Source: Nitrospinaceae bacterium | Lineage (GTDB): Bacteria; Nitrospinota; Nitrospinia; Nitrospinales; VA-1 | Assembly: GCA_029261435.1 (NCBI GenBank) | Contig: JAJDBI010000205.1 | Coordinates: 1 to 13,985, forward strand | DNA length: 13,985 nt | Reading direction: 5' to 3' | Part shown: in pieces, positions 1 to 6,660 of the stretch | Numbering within the stretch: position 1 is the stretch's first letter | Layout: each line of letters opens with the position of its first letter | Translations under genes and position numbers: made by a program | Notes under the pieces: model-generated | Told to the model about the DNA's origin: nothing | What the model saw: the letters and a program-made list of their open reading frames with translations, nothing else | Databases searched by the model: none

Positions 1-829
1 TGGTGACATAAATATTTCCCTCTTTAACAGCTTCTTCCATAGTGGTGACTTCATAACCTTCCATCGCCGCTTGCAATGCGCAGATAGGGTCGATTTCGGT
101 AATGATCACTCTGGCTCCCAAAGCTTTCATGGCATCGGCGCAACCTTTGCCGACATCTCCATATCCGGCAACAACGACTACTTTTCCGGCTATCATAATA
201 TCGGTAGCGCGTTTAATGCCATCAGCAAGAGATTCCCGGCAACCATAGAGGTTGTCGAACTTTGATTTGGTAACGGAGTCGTTGACGTTCATGGCCGGGA
301 GCTTTAGCGTTCCCTTTTCGATCATCTTATAAAGGTTGTGCACGCCTGTAGTGGTTTCTTCTGTGACGCCTTTAATGTTAGCCAGCAACTCAGGGTGTTT
401 TTCGTGAACATAAGCGGTGAGATCGCCACCATCGTCGAGGATCATATTGGGGCCATCTTCAAACAGTAAAGTTTGAGCAGTACACCACCAATATTCATCT
501 TCGGTTTCTTCCTTCCATGCGAAAGTAGGAATGCCAGCCTTAGCCATGGCAGCGGCGGCATGATCTTGCGTTGAGAATATATTACAGGATGCCCAGCGAA
601 CTTCGGCACCCAGTTCGACCAGAGTTTCCATGAGCACTGCGGTCTGAATTGTCATGTGCAGGGAGCCAGCAATCCGTGCTCCTTTTAAAGGTTGGGTCGT
701 CCCATATTTTTTGCGCAGAGACATGAGTCCGGGCATTTCGTTTTCGGCGAGGATGATTTCTTTGCGTCCCCAGTCTGCCAGTGACAGATCTTTAACTTTA
801 AAGTCTTCAGAGATGGTGCTTGTTGACAT
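1..829 (-). CDS. ahcY: S-adenosylhomocysteine hydrolase, N-terminal part (runs off left edge)
   Basis: Hydrolyses S-adenosylhomocysteine to adenosine and homocysteine in the cytoplasm, removing the inhibitory product of SAM-dependent methylation; NAD-dependent. The 276 residues visible match the family closely: DLSLADWGRKEI near the N-terminus, GSLHMTIQTAVL, GIPTFAWKEETEDEYWWC, ILDDGGDLT, GVTEETTTGVHNLY, NDSVTKSKFDNLYGCRES, and the NAD-binding loop GYGDVGKG at residues 222-229. The roughly 40-residue insert found in many bacterial enzymes between the DDGGD and ETTTGVH motifs is absent, so this is the short form also seen in animals. The start at 829 is preceded by AAGGAG (835-840 on the reverse strand), a strong ribosome binding site. 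The C-terminal third lies outside the window. It is divergent from the spoVG-like gene. Identification is certain from motif order. Confidence 0.97.
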   Translation of the reverse strand, partial: MSTSTISEDFKVKDLSLADWGRKEIILAENEMPGLMSLRKKYGTTQPLKGARIAGSLHMTIQTAVLMETLVELGAEVRWASCNIFSTQDHAAAAMAKAGIPTFAWKEETEDEYWWCTAQTLLFEDGPNMILDDGGDLTAYVHEKHPELLANIKGVTEETTTGVHNLYKMIEKGTLKLPAMNVNDSVTKSKFDNLYGCRESLADGIKRATDIMIAGKVVVVAGYGDVGKGCADAMKALGARVIITEIDPICALQAAMEGYEVTTMEEAVKEGNIYVT

Positions 830-854
830 GAGCTACTCCTTCAAAAGGTTTTGG

Positions 855-887
855 ATAATATATATTTTGGGCCATTAGCGAAAACAA
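855..887 (-). promoter_or_regulatory. possible sigma-70 promoter for ahcY
   Basis: On the reverse strand TTGTTT (887-882) is followed after 17 bases by TATATA (864-859) inside an AT-rich run ending at 855, which gives a short leader before the ahcY start at 829. The -35 match is modest. I saw no SAH or SAM riboswitch fold in the leader, which is too short to hold one if this promoter is used. Confidence 0.35.
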
Positions 888-1084
888 TACGCGCAAAAGG
901 CAGAGATTTGATACGATGTTTTGAGTGGCTGAGATGGAGTCTAGGAAGTACTGAATTTATTTCCATCTTATAACTACGGCAAATATCTCCTATTAGTTTA
1001 GCAGATTATATGCAGACGTCAATCTATCCTTGATATTGTAGTATTGTCCGTCTTATTCCCTTCATGACTTTCGTTTTACTTTTT

Positions 1085-1351
1085 ATGGCCATTACAGCGG
1101 TTAAAATCTATCCGTTTGATTCCGGCGAGCCGGATTCTTCCTTACGGGCTTACGCGGATGTCACCTTTAATGATGTGATTCGGATAAAAGGTTTTCGCGT
1201 CCTCTCATCAAAAACTGGTGGATTGTTTGTCGGCTTCCCCTCGCAAAAAGGTAAGGATGGACAGTTTCGGGAGACCGTGGAGTTCAAGTCAGAAGAGTTA
1301 AAGACTGAACTCCGCTCTGCAATTCTTGAAGCTTATAGGACTTATTCCTAG
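1085..1351 (+). CDS. spoVG: SpoVG-family protein
   Basis: Small protein of 88 residues from the ATG at 1085. It matches the SpoVG family throughout: ITAVKIYPF at the N-terminus, RAYADVTFND, IKGFRVL, the hallmark GLFVGFPS at residues 46-53, DGQFRETVEF at 59-68, and a closing helix with AILEAYRTYS. SpoVG proteins are best known in Firmicutes, where they affect septation and sporulation and bind nucleic acids; members also occur in spirochaetes and other non-sporulating groups. An in-frame ATG seven codons upstream (1064) is possible, but the family normally begins with a short M-x-I-T-x-V segment, so 1085 is preferred. Neither start has a clear Shine-Dalgarno sequence. Its stop TAG overlaps the stop of the convergent sigma-54 regulator. 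Confidence 0.88.
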   Translation: MAITAVKIYPFDSGEPDSSLRAYADVTFNDVIRIKGFRVLSSKTGGLFVGFPSQKGKDGQFRETVEFKSEELKTELRSAILEAYRTYS

Positions 1352-4167
1352 CTGGCAGATATCCTCACTGTTTTATAAAGAAAGTTTTTAAAACTGAGAA
1401 ACTTCTTCCTTTCGTCCGATTCTAAGTGGGAACGGGTTGCACAGGCGCGCAGTTTAACTGCCAGCCCTGGAAGGTTGGTTTGATACCTGCTTTTTGCTGT
1501 AATTATCAATGCCCTGACAGTGTCTCGGGTCAAATGGTTGGCCTTGAAAGGCTGATGAATGTCAGTCCAGAAATCGGCTTCTCCCGCCTCAAACTGGCTC
1601 AACATGGTATCGATAAAACTCCGCTCCGGAATGTTTTCTGATGAGATTTCTGAAAAAGAAGGCTGGCAGGCTGACATGATTTCGTTTTTGCTGATCAAAA
1701 CGCCCTTCCGAAATAGCATGGCCCTGAGCAGAATATTTTTCAATTCCCGGACATTTCCTCGATATGGATGTTGCTTAAGGTATTCAACTGCCGCTGGCTC
1801 CAGTTGTGGTGGAGTAGGGTCGTTGCCTTCTTTTTTATAGGAGTTGAACAGGATGCCGAGAAAATGCGTGGCGAGATCTTCAATATCTTCTTCTCTTTCA
1901 TTCAGACGTGGTATCTGAAAACTCAAGGCACTAAGTCGGTGGAACAGGTCTTCGCGGAAGCGTCCTTCCTGAATTTCCTTGAGCAGGTCTTTATTGGTTG
2001 CGGCGATCAAAAAAATTTTAGAAATGCGGGGCTGGTTTTCACCCAGTCTCATGAATACCCCTGTGTCGAGAAAGCGTAATAACTGGACCTGGGTTTTGGG
2101 ATCGGCATCGCCTATCTCATCAAGAAAGACCACTCCACCATTGGCTTCTTCCAGAATGCCCTGACGGTTGAACTCCGCTCCTGTGTAAGCACCTTTCTTG
2201 TGTCCAAACAATTCGCTATAAGTCAACTCGCCACTGTAGGCGGCAATATTGGTTTTTCTTAATGGAAGTTTGAAATGAGCTCCTTTCTCCTTTTGGAACA
2301 TATCATTGAGATGGGAATAGATATTGTTAAAAAAGAATTCCTTGCCGGACCCGGTTTGTCCCTGGATAAGCAGGCTGGGTAAACCCGTCATAACCTCACG
2401 TTGCTGGTTGCCTTCCCAGTTCAGCATGCGGTTACAGATAGAATCAACAACGATCTGAATCTGGTCGACCAGTGAATTGACATTCCTGCTTTTTCCGATG
2501 ACGTTGCCGAAGTGATAGGAAGAAACTTTAGGATCGCGGTACTCAATATCCTTCCGAAGTTGAAGCAGTTCTCGTTTCAGCGTTTCAATCTGCTGAAGAT
2601 TGTTGACCTTCTGGCTGATCAAACTGGCGATGATCTGGAGGATTCTCTGATGTTCCTGTGTGAAGAAATATTTTTGAAAGCTGTCCTGATTGATCACTCC
2701 GAGAACATGACTGCCGTGAATGATGGGGACGGCCAGTTCAGACTGGATCTGCCCGAAAAGGTTCTTATAAAAACCTTTAGTCTGTTGGGAATCTTCCACA
2801 TTAGGAATTAATACTGGTCTGGCAATATGTGCTACATAGCCATTGAGCGACCTTTGCTCGTCGGGAAGTTCTTCACCGCCAACTGGCATGAGGGGGATTT
2901 TGTTTTTCATCCAACCGCGTGATTTGGCCCCAACCAGATTGCCTTCTTCATCTTCAATGATGAGCCAGGGTTTGCCATCGATAATTTTATGGATGGAAAT
3001 GGTCCCCGAATCGGCACCGATCAATTCAGAAGTTTTTGCCAGAATCTTATCGAGGAACGATGTCAGGTTGTCATCGGCATCGGATAACAGTTCTTCGATT
3101 TCACTGAGCACTTCGATCTCAACATGCTCCGGGTTTTCCTCAAGAATTAGTTTTTCCACCATGGCCGCGTGGTTTTCCAGCAACGGTTTTTCAAAGTTGG
3201 TGAATTTGTGCGAGGTGTTGGTGTAATAATTCACCACACAAACCAATTGTTCAGTTTTTGGATTAAACTTTGGCACTTGATAAAGAGAGACGAGATCAAT
3301 CTTTCGAGCTACGGCTTTGCGGCTGAAACTTTCCTCCATGACATCTTCTATGTAGACTGCGTTCAGTTCAGGGTCTTTAGCGATGAGGCCCTTGCGTTTG
3401 TCATGGACGACAATTCGGTTGATCAGGTTTTCTTTGTGGATATTTATATGGTCGCGGTTGTTATAAACCAGTGCATCTTCTTTGTTCTTGGAAAATGCCG
3501 CAAGAATCTCGACCCGGTTACTCAGTTCACGGGATTTGGGGTTTTGAATGGAAGAGGGCACCCACACGGAAGCCAGAGCCAGTTTGTCGATCAATTGCAC
3601 AGCAGAGCGCATCATCATCCACGCGGCTTCCTTTTTGCGAGCCAAATCGAGATGACGTGAGAATGACAGCTTCTGGTGAAACCGCTTGGCGCGATCAATC
3701 GTGCCGCTGGCATCGCCGAGAAAATTGGAGATCGCCTTTTTTTGCTCTCCATCAAGAAACTCCCCGGCTTTCCCCCAGTCCAGACTAATGGTGCCGATAG
3801 GACGAAACTGATAAGTGATCGGGAACACGGCAGTCGCCTTAATGCCGGCTAACTTCTCAAACGGATTCTGCAATTTAGCGAATTTTTCCGGCCAGTCCCA
3901 TGAGAACACCACTTCATTATTTAGGAAAGCCTGCGAGATGATCGAAGCCTCAGGGGAGACAAATTTAGTGATGTGCTGTGCATTTGGCTTGTTCTGATCC
4001 GTTACATATTGGCAAACCAGCATGCCCTCGTAGAGATCCTCAAGGTAGATCCGCACCATTTTGCAGCCATAAAGCTTCTTCAATCGTGTAGCAATATGGT
4101 GAAGAATTTCAGGCAAACTTTCCTTACCGTAACGGGAAATCAAATTTAAGGATGAACTAGGGGACAT
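1348..4167 (-). CDS. GAF-domain sigma-54-dependent transcriptional activator
   Basis: Bacterial enhancer-binding protein of 939 residues that would use ATP to open sigma-54 RNA polymerase promoters. Residues about 17-160 and 366-525 look like GAF sensory domains, and 215-345 like a third, weaker one, so several small-molecule inputs are likely. A short coiled linker leads to the AAA+ domain at 553-800: Walker A GQTGSGKE (602-609), the sigma-54 contact loop GAYTGA (659-664, Tyr instead of the usual Phe), Walker B GGVVFLDE (677-684), and the arginine-finger region FREDLFHRL (737-745). HPYRGNVRELKN (800-811) closes the helical subdomain. The C-terminus (865-939: FWTDIHQPF, LTRDTVRALI, FKNFLYKT) is not a Fis-type helix-turn-helix but resembles the tail of a GAF/FHA activator subfamily. 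An upstream in-frame TTG at 4209 would add 14 residues; the ATG at 4167 is preferred although neither has a clear ribosome binding site. No receiver domain or partner kinase is present. Confidence 0.92.
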   Translation of the reverse strand: MSPSSSLNLISRYGKESLPEILHHIATRLKKLYGCKMVRIYLEDLYEGMLVCQYVTDQNKPNAQHITKFVSPEASIISQAFLNNEVVFSWDWPEKFAKLQNPFEKLAGIKATAVFPITYQFRPIGTISLDWGKAGEFLDGEQKKAISNFLGDASGTIDRAKRFHQKLSFSRHLDLARKKEAAWMMMRSAVQLIDKLALASVWVPSSIQNPKSRELSNRVEILAAFSKNKEDALVYNNRDHINIHKENLINRIVVHDKRKGLIAKDPELNAVYIEDVMEESFSRKAVARKIDLVSLYQVPKFNPKTEQLVCVVNYYTNTSHKFTNFEKPLLENHAAMVEKLILEENPEHVEIEVLSEIEELLSDADDNLTSFLDKILAKTSELIGADSGTISIHKIIDGKPWLIIEDEEGNLVGAKSRGWMKNKIPLMPVGGEELPDEQRSLNGYVAHIARPVLIPNVEDSQQTKGFYKNLFGQIQSELAVPIIHGSHVLGVINQDSFQKYFFTQEHQRILQIIASLISQKVNNLQQIETLKRELLQLRKDIEYRDPKVSSYHFGNVIGKSRNVNSLVDQIQIVVDSICNRMLNWEGNQQREVMTGLPSLLIQGQTGSGKEFFFNNIYSHLNDMFQKEKGAHFKLPLRKTNIAAYSGELTYSELFGHKKGAYTGAEFNRQGILEEANGGVVFLDEIGDADPKTQVQLLRFLDTGVFMRLGENQPRISKIFLIAATNKDLLKEIQEGRFREDLFHRLSALSFQIPRLNEREEDIEDLATHFLGILFNSYKKEGNDPTPPQLEPAAVEYLKQHPYRGNVRELKNILLRAMLFRKGVLISKNEIMSACQPSFSEISSENIPERSFIDTMLSQFEAGEADFWTDIHQPFKANHLTRDTVRALIITAKSRYQTNLPGLAVKLRACATRSHLESDERKKFLSFKNFLYKTVRISAS

Positions 4168-4234
4168 GGTAACTAGTAGATTGAGTAATAAAAATACACA
4201 GTGATGCAATAATTATAGAATAAATAGATATTTA

Positions 4235-4304
4235 AAGAAAGCCCCCTGTCAGGGTGAAATTTTTTTTAACCTTCCACTGTTAAGGGGGATTAAGGGGGTT
4301 TCTT
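4235..4304. repeat. imperfect inverted repeat with C/G-rich arms
   Basis: The left arm at 4235-4247 (AAGAAAGCCCCCT) pairs with the right arm at 4293-4304 (AGGGGGTTTCTT) over 12 base pairs with one bulged G at 4241. The enclosed sequence holds a smaller palindrome CCCT-GTC-AGGG (4244-4254) and the tandem 10-mer TAAGGGGGAT / TAAGGGGGTT (4281-4300). The form resembles dispersed REP- or MITE-like hairpins, but only one copy is visible here, so the class is a guess. Confidence 0.5.
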
Positions 4305-4336
4305 GCCTTTACTCATAATTTCTACATAGTCGAACA

Positions 4337-4418
4337 ATTAAGTATGTGTCTTTGTCCTATTTGGGTCATTTGCAGTTATTGCTGTAGGGGTGCAGTGGTT
4401 TGCAACATTAAGTATGTG
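4337..4418 (+). repeat. 12 bp direct repeat, copies 70 bp apart
   Basis: ATTAAGTATGTG occurs at 4337-4348 and again at 4407-4418, exactly 70 bp apart. The second copy leads directly into the G-run array that starts at 4419. It could be a paired protein-binding site or the scar of a duplication; nothing in the sequence decides between them. Confidence 0.6.
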
Positions 4419-4419
4419 C

Positions 4420-4453
4420 GGGATATGGCGGGATTAAACGGGATATAGTGGGG
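4420..4453 (+). other. canonical G-quadruplex motif built on a 10 bp tandem repeat
   Basis: Four G-runs on the + strand (GGG 4420-4422, GGG 4430-4432, GGG 4440-4442, GGGG 4450-4453) are separated by three loops of exactly seven bases: ATATGGC, ATTAAAC, ATATAGT. This fits the standard G3+N1-7 quadruplex pattern and arises from roughly four copies of a 10 bp unit (CGGGATATGG and variants, 4419-4458). Flanking genes are transcribed leftward, so the G-rich strand would be their template strand. Quadruplex formation is inferred from the pattern only. Confidence 0.65.
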
Positions 4454-4549
4454 TAGAACAAGGGTTTAGGGCACCCGGAGCGATTTTTTTCGTTTAGTGT
4501 TAGTTTGCAAAAAACTGTGGAAAACAGGCTTTCAAGGCCGTTTAATCCC
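4430..4549. repeat. 12 bp perfect inverted repeat overlapping the G-quadruplex motif
   Basis: GGGATTAAACGG (4430-4441) is the exact reverse complement of CCGTTTAATCCC (4538-4549). The left arm covers the second G-run and part of the third G-run of the quadruplex motif, so in a single strand pairing with the right arm would exclude quadruplex folding. Confidence 0.6.
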
Positions 4550-4583
4550 TTTTTTTATGGCATGAGATTCCGGAAACAGGCCC

Positions 4584-4609
4584 ACAGGGTAAGGGTGAAA
4601 CAACCCTGT
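4584..4609 (+). repeat. small hairpin, possible weak terminator
   Basis: ACAGGGT (4584-4590) pairs with ACCCTGT (4603-4609) around a 12-base loop, followed by CTCGG and five Ts. The T-run is offset from the stem, so termination would be weak, and no gene on the + strand ends here. Confidence 0.25.
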
Positions 4610-4749
4610 CTCGGTTTTTGATGCAAAAAATCACCTGACATGGACATGCTTGCAACGTGTTTGCATGGCATAAAAAGCGCAACCACTCTTAAATATAAAG
4701 GTTTATGGGTTTATGGGGGTAAGGGAGTGCAAGTACGTTGCAGAGAGAT

Positions 4750-4956
4750 TTATCTTGGGCTGCCCAGCCAAAAATAAAAAATGATGACTGAAAATGCTAA
4801 TGCGACAGCCATCCAGTCACGAGCGTTGACCTTTTTATTCGGGTGAAATTCTGAACTGATTGATGGTCGACCCGGTGATGTTTTTCCGCAAATTGGACAA
4901 GAGAACGCTTTATCGCTAACCTCATTATCACAATCCAAGCATTTAACAAGAGCCAT
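4750..4956 (-). CDS. small zinc-ribbon membrane protein
   Basis: A 68-residue protein. It opens with a zinc ribbon having two CxxC knuckles, C6-x2-C9 and C20-x2-C23, in the arrangement VKCLDCDNEVSDKAFSCPICG that is common in small bacterial zinc-ribbon proteins. A charged linker (24-46) follows, then a single membrane segment at about 47-64 and the short tail GSPR. The expected topology is a cytoplasmic ribbon tethered to the inner membrane. The frame stays open upstream to 5142, but the ATG at 4956 is chosen because it begins right at the family start MALVKC and has AGGAAA about eight bases upstream. The function is unknown; proteins of this kind are usually annotated only as zinc-ribbon domain proteins. 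Confidence 0.72.
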   Translation of the reverse strand: MALVKCLDCDNEVSDKAFSCPICGKTSPGRPSISSEFHPNKKVNARDWMAVALAFSVIIFYFWLGSPR

Positions 4957-5242
4957 CGTGATTTCCTGGTTTTCTGAAGGGTCGAAGTTTTCAATTGCGG
5001 TATCTTCGATCATCTGCTCAAAGTGAATAGGGTGATAATAACAATTGCAGGAATATATGTCAAAAATCCGGCAAAAATCGCCGGGTTTCAGACGCTTTCC
5101 CAATCTCCACAGGATGATTGGGTTGACAGAGGAAAACTTCAAGACCTTTGAATACCTTTGTTTATGGCGATGGAAATAAAAATTGTGCAGTTTCAGTGCT
5201 CTGGCATATGTTTTGCTCTATAAGCAGCAAGGAGATATTGAT

Positions 5243-5668
5243 ATGCCACTGATTGACAAAATTTTATTTTCGGATAAAGCTCCGGCTCTCATGAAAAAGA
5301 GCCTGAGTATGATGTCCACTCGACAAAACCTGATTTCCTCGAATATCAGTAATGTAGATACTCCGGGGTTCAAAGCCAGTGACATTGATTTTCAGGCACA
5401 GTTACGTGAAGCTTTGGGTTCTAAAGGCGGCTTGAACCTTAGGTCTACAAATGAAAAGCATTTTGGTCCTGACACATCCAGCATTGGAGATTTAACGCCA
5501 GACCCTTTTGAAGAGGATGCTGCGGCTAAATCCAACGGAAATAATGTGGATATTGACAATGAAATGGCAAAAATGGCCGAAAACCAGATTATGTATAACG
5601 CTACGGTCCAGTTGATGTTGAAAAGAGGTGGAGCCGTCAAAGCCGCTATCACCGAAAATGCGCAATAA
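5243..5668 (+). CDS. flgB: flagellar basal-body rod protein FlgB
   Basis: Proximal rod subunit of the flagellar basal body, exported through the flagellar type III apparatus. The protein has 141 residues, a usual length. The N-terminal rod signature is clear: RQNLISSNISNVDTPGFKA (27-45), followed by DIDFQAQL. The C-terminal half carries the matching NNVDIDNEMAKMAENQIMYN (100-119) and TVQLMLKRGG, which form the paired helices of rod proteins. The start at 5243 is supported by AAGGAG at 5229-5234; the frame is open farther upstream to 5183 but that part does not look like FlgB. flgC, which normally follows immediately, is absent, and fliE comes next after 88 bases. Confidence 0.95.
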   Translation: MPLIDKILFSDKAPALMKKSLSMMSTRQNLISSNISNVDTPGFKASDIDFQAQLREALGSKGGLNLRSTNEKHFGPDTSSIGDLTPDPFEEDAAAKSNGNNVDIDNEMAKMAENQIMYNATVQLMLKRGGAVKAAITENAQ

Positions 5669-5718
5669 GGACGCAGGTTTTAGGGGTGGTCATGATTAGC
5701 TTTTTGATGATTTTTTGT

Positions 5719-5724
5719 TATAAT
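5719..5724 (+). promoter_or_regulatory. possible -10 element ahead of fliE
   Basis: A perfect TATAAT lies in the AT-rich flgB-fliE gap. The hexamer 17 bases upstream (TTAGCT, 5696-5701) is a poor -35, so this may be a chance match or a weak internal promoter. Confidence 0.25.
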
Positions 5725-5756
5725 TAATTCGATATTGTTTAGATGAGCGTTGATTT

Positions 5757-6077
5757 ATGAAAGACATTACTGTATCCAGCCATTTAAAAGGGTTGCAGGG
5801 GCCGGGGCCTTCCCAGGGTTTAAATACATCCAAGGGGGGAGGGGCTAACGTTGATGGTCCGTCTTTTGCCGATACTCTTGCGCAGTCACTGGATAAGGTA
5901 AATACCATGCAGAAAGAAGCCGATGTCGCTATTCAGGATTTTGTCGCCGGCGATACCCGCAATATTCACGAAACCATGATTGCTGTGGGAAAAGCCGACC
6001 TTGCATTTCGTTTGACCATGCAGGTTCGTAATAAAATTGTTGAAGCCTACCAGGAAGTGATGAGAACCCAGGTTTGA
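5757..6077 (+). CDS. fliE: flagellar hook-basal body complex protein FliE
   Basis: FliE joins the MS ring and export gate to the proximal rod. The 106-residue protein has the usual Gly/Pro-rich variable N-terminus (11-35), then the conserved part: SFADTLAQSLDKVN (36-49), ADVAIQDFVAG (55-65), IHETMIAVGKADLAF (70-84) and RLTMQVRNKIVEAYQEVMR (85-103). The ATG at 5757 fits family length; the ribosome binding site is weak. A strong intrinsic terminator begins 27 bases after the stop, so transcription ends here and fliF and other flagellar genes are not in the same unit, at least not downstream. Confidence 0.95.
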   Translation: MKDITVSSHLKGLQGPGPSQGLNTSKGGGANVDGPSFADTLAQSLDKVNTMQKEADVAIQDFVAGDTRNIHETMIAVGKADLAFRLTMQVRNKIVEAYQEVMRTQV

Positions 6078-6103
6078 TGGCTTGCTAATAAATTGAAACT
6101 TCC

Positions 6104-6138
6104 AAAAGCCTCCGGATTTTTCCGGGGGCTTTTTTTTT
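6104..6138 (+). terminator. intrinsic terminator after fliE
   Basis: AAAAGCCTCCGGA (6104-6116) pairs with TCCGGGGGCTTTT (6121-6133) across a TTTT loop. The 13 bp stem has a single G-U wobble and runs into a tract of Ts ending at 6138. This is a textbook rho-independent terminator for the flgB-fliE unit. Confidence 0.9.
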
Positions 6139-6208
6139 GGGGCAAGCCGCCTCCTGGGGCAATAAATAGTTCAACGATTTCTTCATTACCTTTCGTGTTT
6201 CGTAAGAG

Positions 6209-6214
6209 TATAAT
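6209..6214 (+). promoter_or_regulatory. possible -10 element for the SmbP-like gene
   Basis: A perfect TATAAT sits about 70 bases upstream of the SmbP-like start and after the fliE terminator. A weak TTACCT lies 17 bases upstream (6186-6191). Because the terminator isolates this gene, some promoter must lie between 6139 and 6285; this is the best candidate. Confidence 0.4.
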
Positions 6215-6285
6215 GGGACTTATATTTTAATTTGAATGGGGTCGACGATTGTGGACCGAATTTATAAACGATGGAGATTGAAGTT

Positions 6286-6660
6286 ATGAAGAAGTTTTCA
6301 ATATTGTCAGTGCTCGTTATTTTCCTTGCCGCAAATCCAGTCTGGGCGCAGTCTGGCGGTCATGCCAGTGTTGGGTTGGGACATGGTGAAGAGGGTTATC
6401 TTCATCTGGAAGAAATGGTCAAGCACTTGGAGTTCAGTCTGAAAATGCAGGATACCAGTGAAGAGTTAAAGACTCACGGTCCCGTTTCTTTGCAACACGC
6501 CAAGGAAGCCTTGAAGCATTATAATGAAGCGTTGAAACATGGTTCTGAGGCTTTGGGTCGTCCAGCAGGAATGCCTATGGCTGAAGGTTCCGGCGAGAGC
6601 TCCCCGGCTCCCCGTCGCGAGGAAGGTTCTTCTCACAGTCATGATGAGGGTTCCCACTAA
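6286..6660 (+). CDS. secreted His-heptad protein, SmbP-like
   Basis: A 124-residue exported protein. Residues 1-21 are a signal peptide (MKKF, a hydrophobic core, and a cut after VWA). The mature part is helical and has histidines exactly seven residues apart in two blocks: H26, H33, H40, H47, then H64, H71, H78, H85. M54 falls on the next heptad position after the first block. The tail (about 91-124) is Gly/Ser/Pro-rich and ends in further His and acidic residues. This resembles SmbP, the small periplasmic metal-binding protein described from Nitrosomonas europaea, which is built from heptad repeats with regularly spaced His and binds copper and other divalent metals. Metal buffering in the periplasm is therefore inferred. 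The start at 6286 is preferred over 6271 because GGAG (6273-6276) lies upstream of it at good spacing and the signal peptide begins there. Confidence 0.78.
   Translation: MKKFSILSVLVIFLAANPVWAQSGGHASVGLGHGEEGYLHLEEMVKHLEFSLKMQDTSEELKTHGPVSLQHAKEALKHYNEALKHGSEALGRPAGMPMAEGSGESSPAPRREEGSSHSHDEGSH

Larger units (their letters stand above)
4168..4749. other. gene-free repeat-rich intergenic region
   Basis: About 580 bases with no convincing coding frame on either strand. The region contains short tandem repeats (10 bp twice at 4281-4300; 10 bp about four times at 4419-4458; 8 bp twice at 4700-4715), a 12 bp direct repeat 70 bp apart, inverted repeats, and many copies of TTGCA or TGCAA. G-runs are concentrated on the + strand. 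It lies upstream of the sigma-54 regulator and downstream of the zinc-ribbon gene, both transcribed leftward. I see no transposase remnant, tRNA or recognised RNA gene. Confidence 0.7.

Noticed and set aside
830..1060. SAH or SAM riboswitch ahead of ahcY
   Set aside because: No conserved riboswitch core was recognised, and a plausible promoter lies only about 25 bases before the start codon.
4512..4525. DnaA box or replication origin in the repeat-rich region
   Set aside because: CTGTGGAAAAC is only a near match to a DnaA box and stands alone; no dnaA, dnaN or clustered boxes are present.
4210..4749. Degraded insertion sequence or pseudogene
   Set aside because: No frame on either strand shows transposase or other recognisable protein fragments, and no terminal repeats with target duplication could be established.
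4957..5142. Upstream extension of the zinc-ribbon frame by 62 codons
   Set aside because: The added part has no resemblance to zinc-ribbon proteins, while the internal ATG at 4956 has a good ribosome binding site and the usual MALVKC start.
5183..5242. Earlier start for flgB with 20 extra residues
   Set aside because: The ATG at 5243 has AAGGAG at ideal distance and matches the normal FlgB N-terminus; the extension starts at a non-ATG codon and contains non-FlgB sequence.
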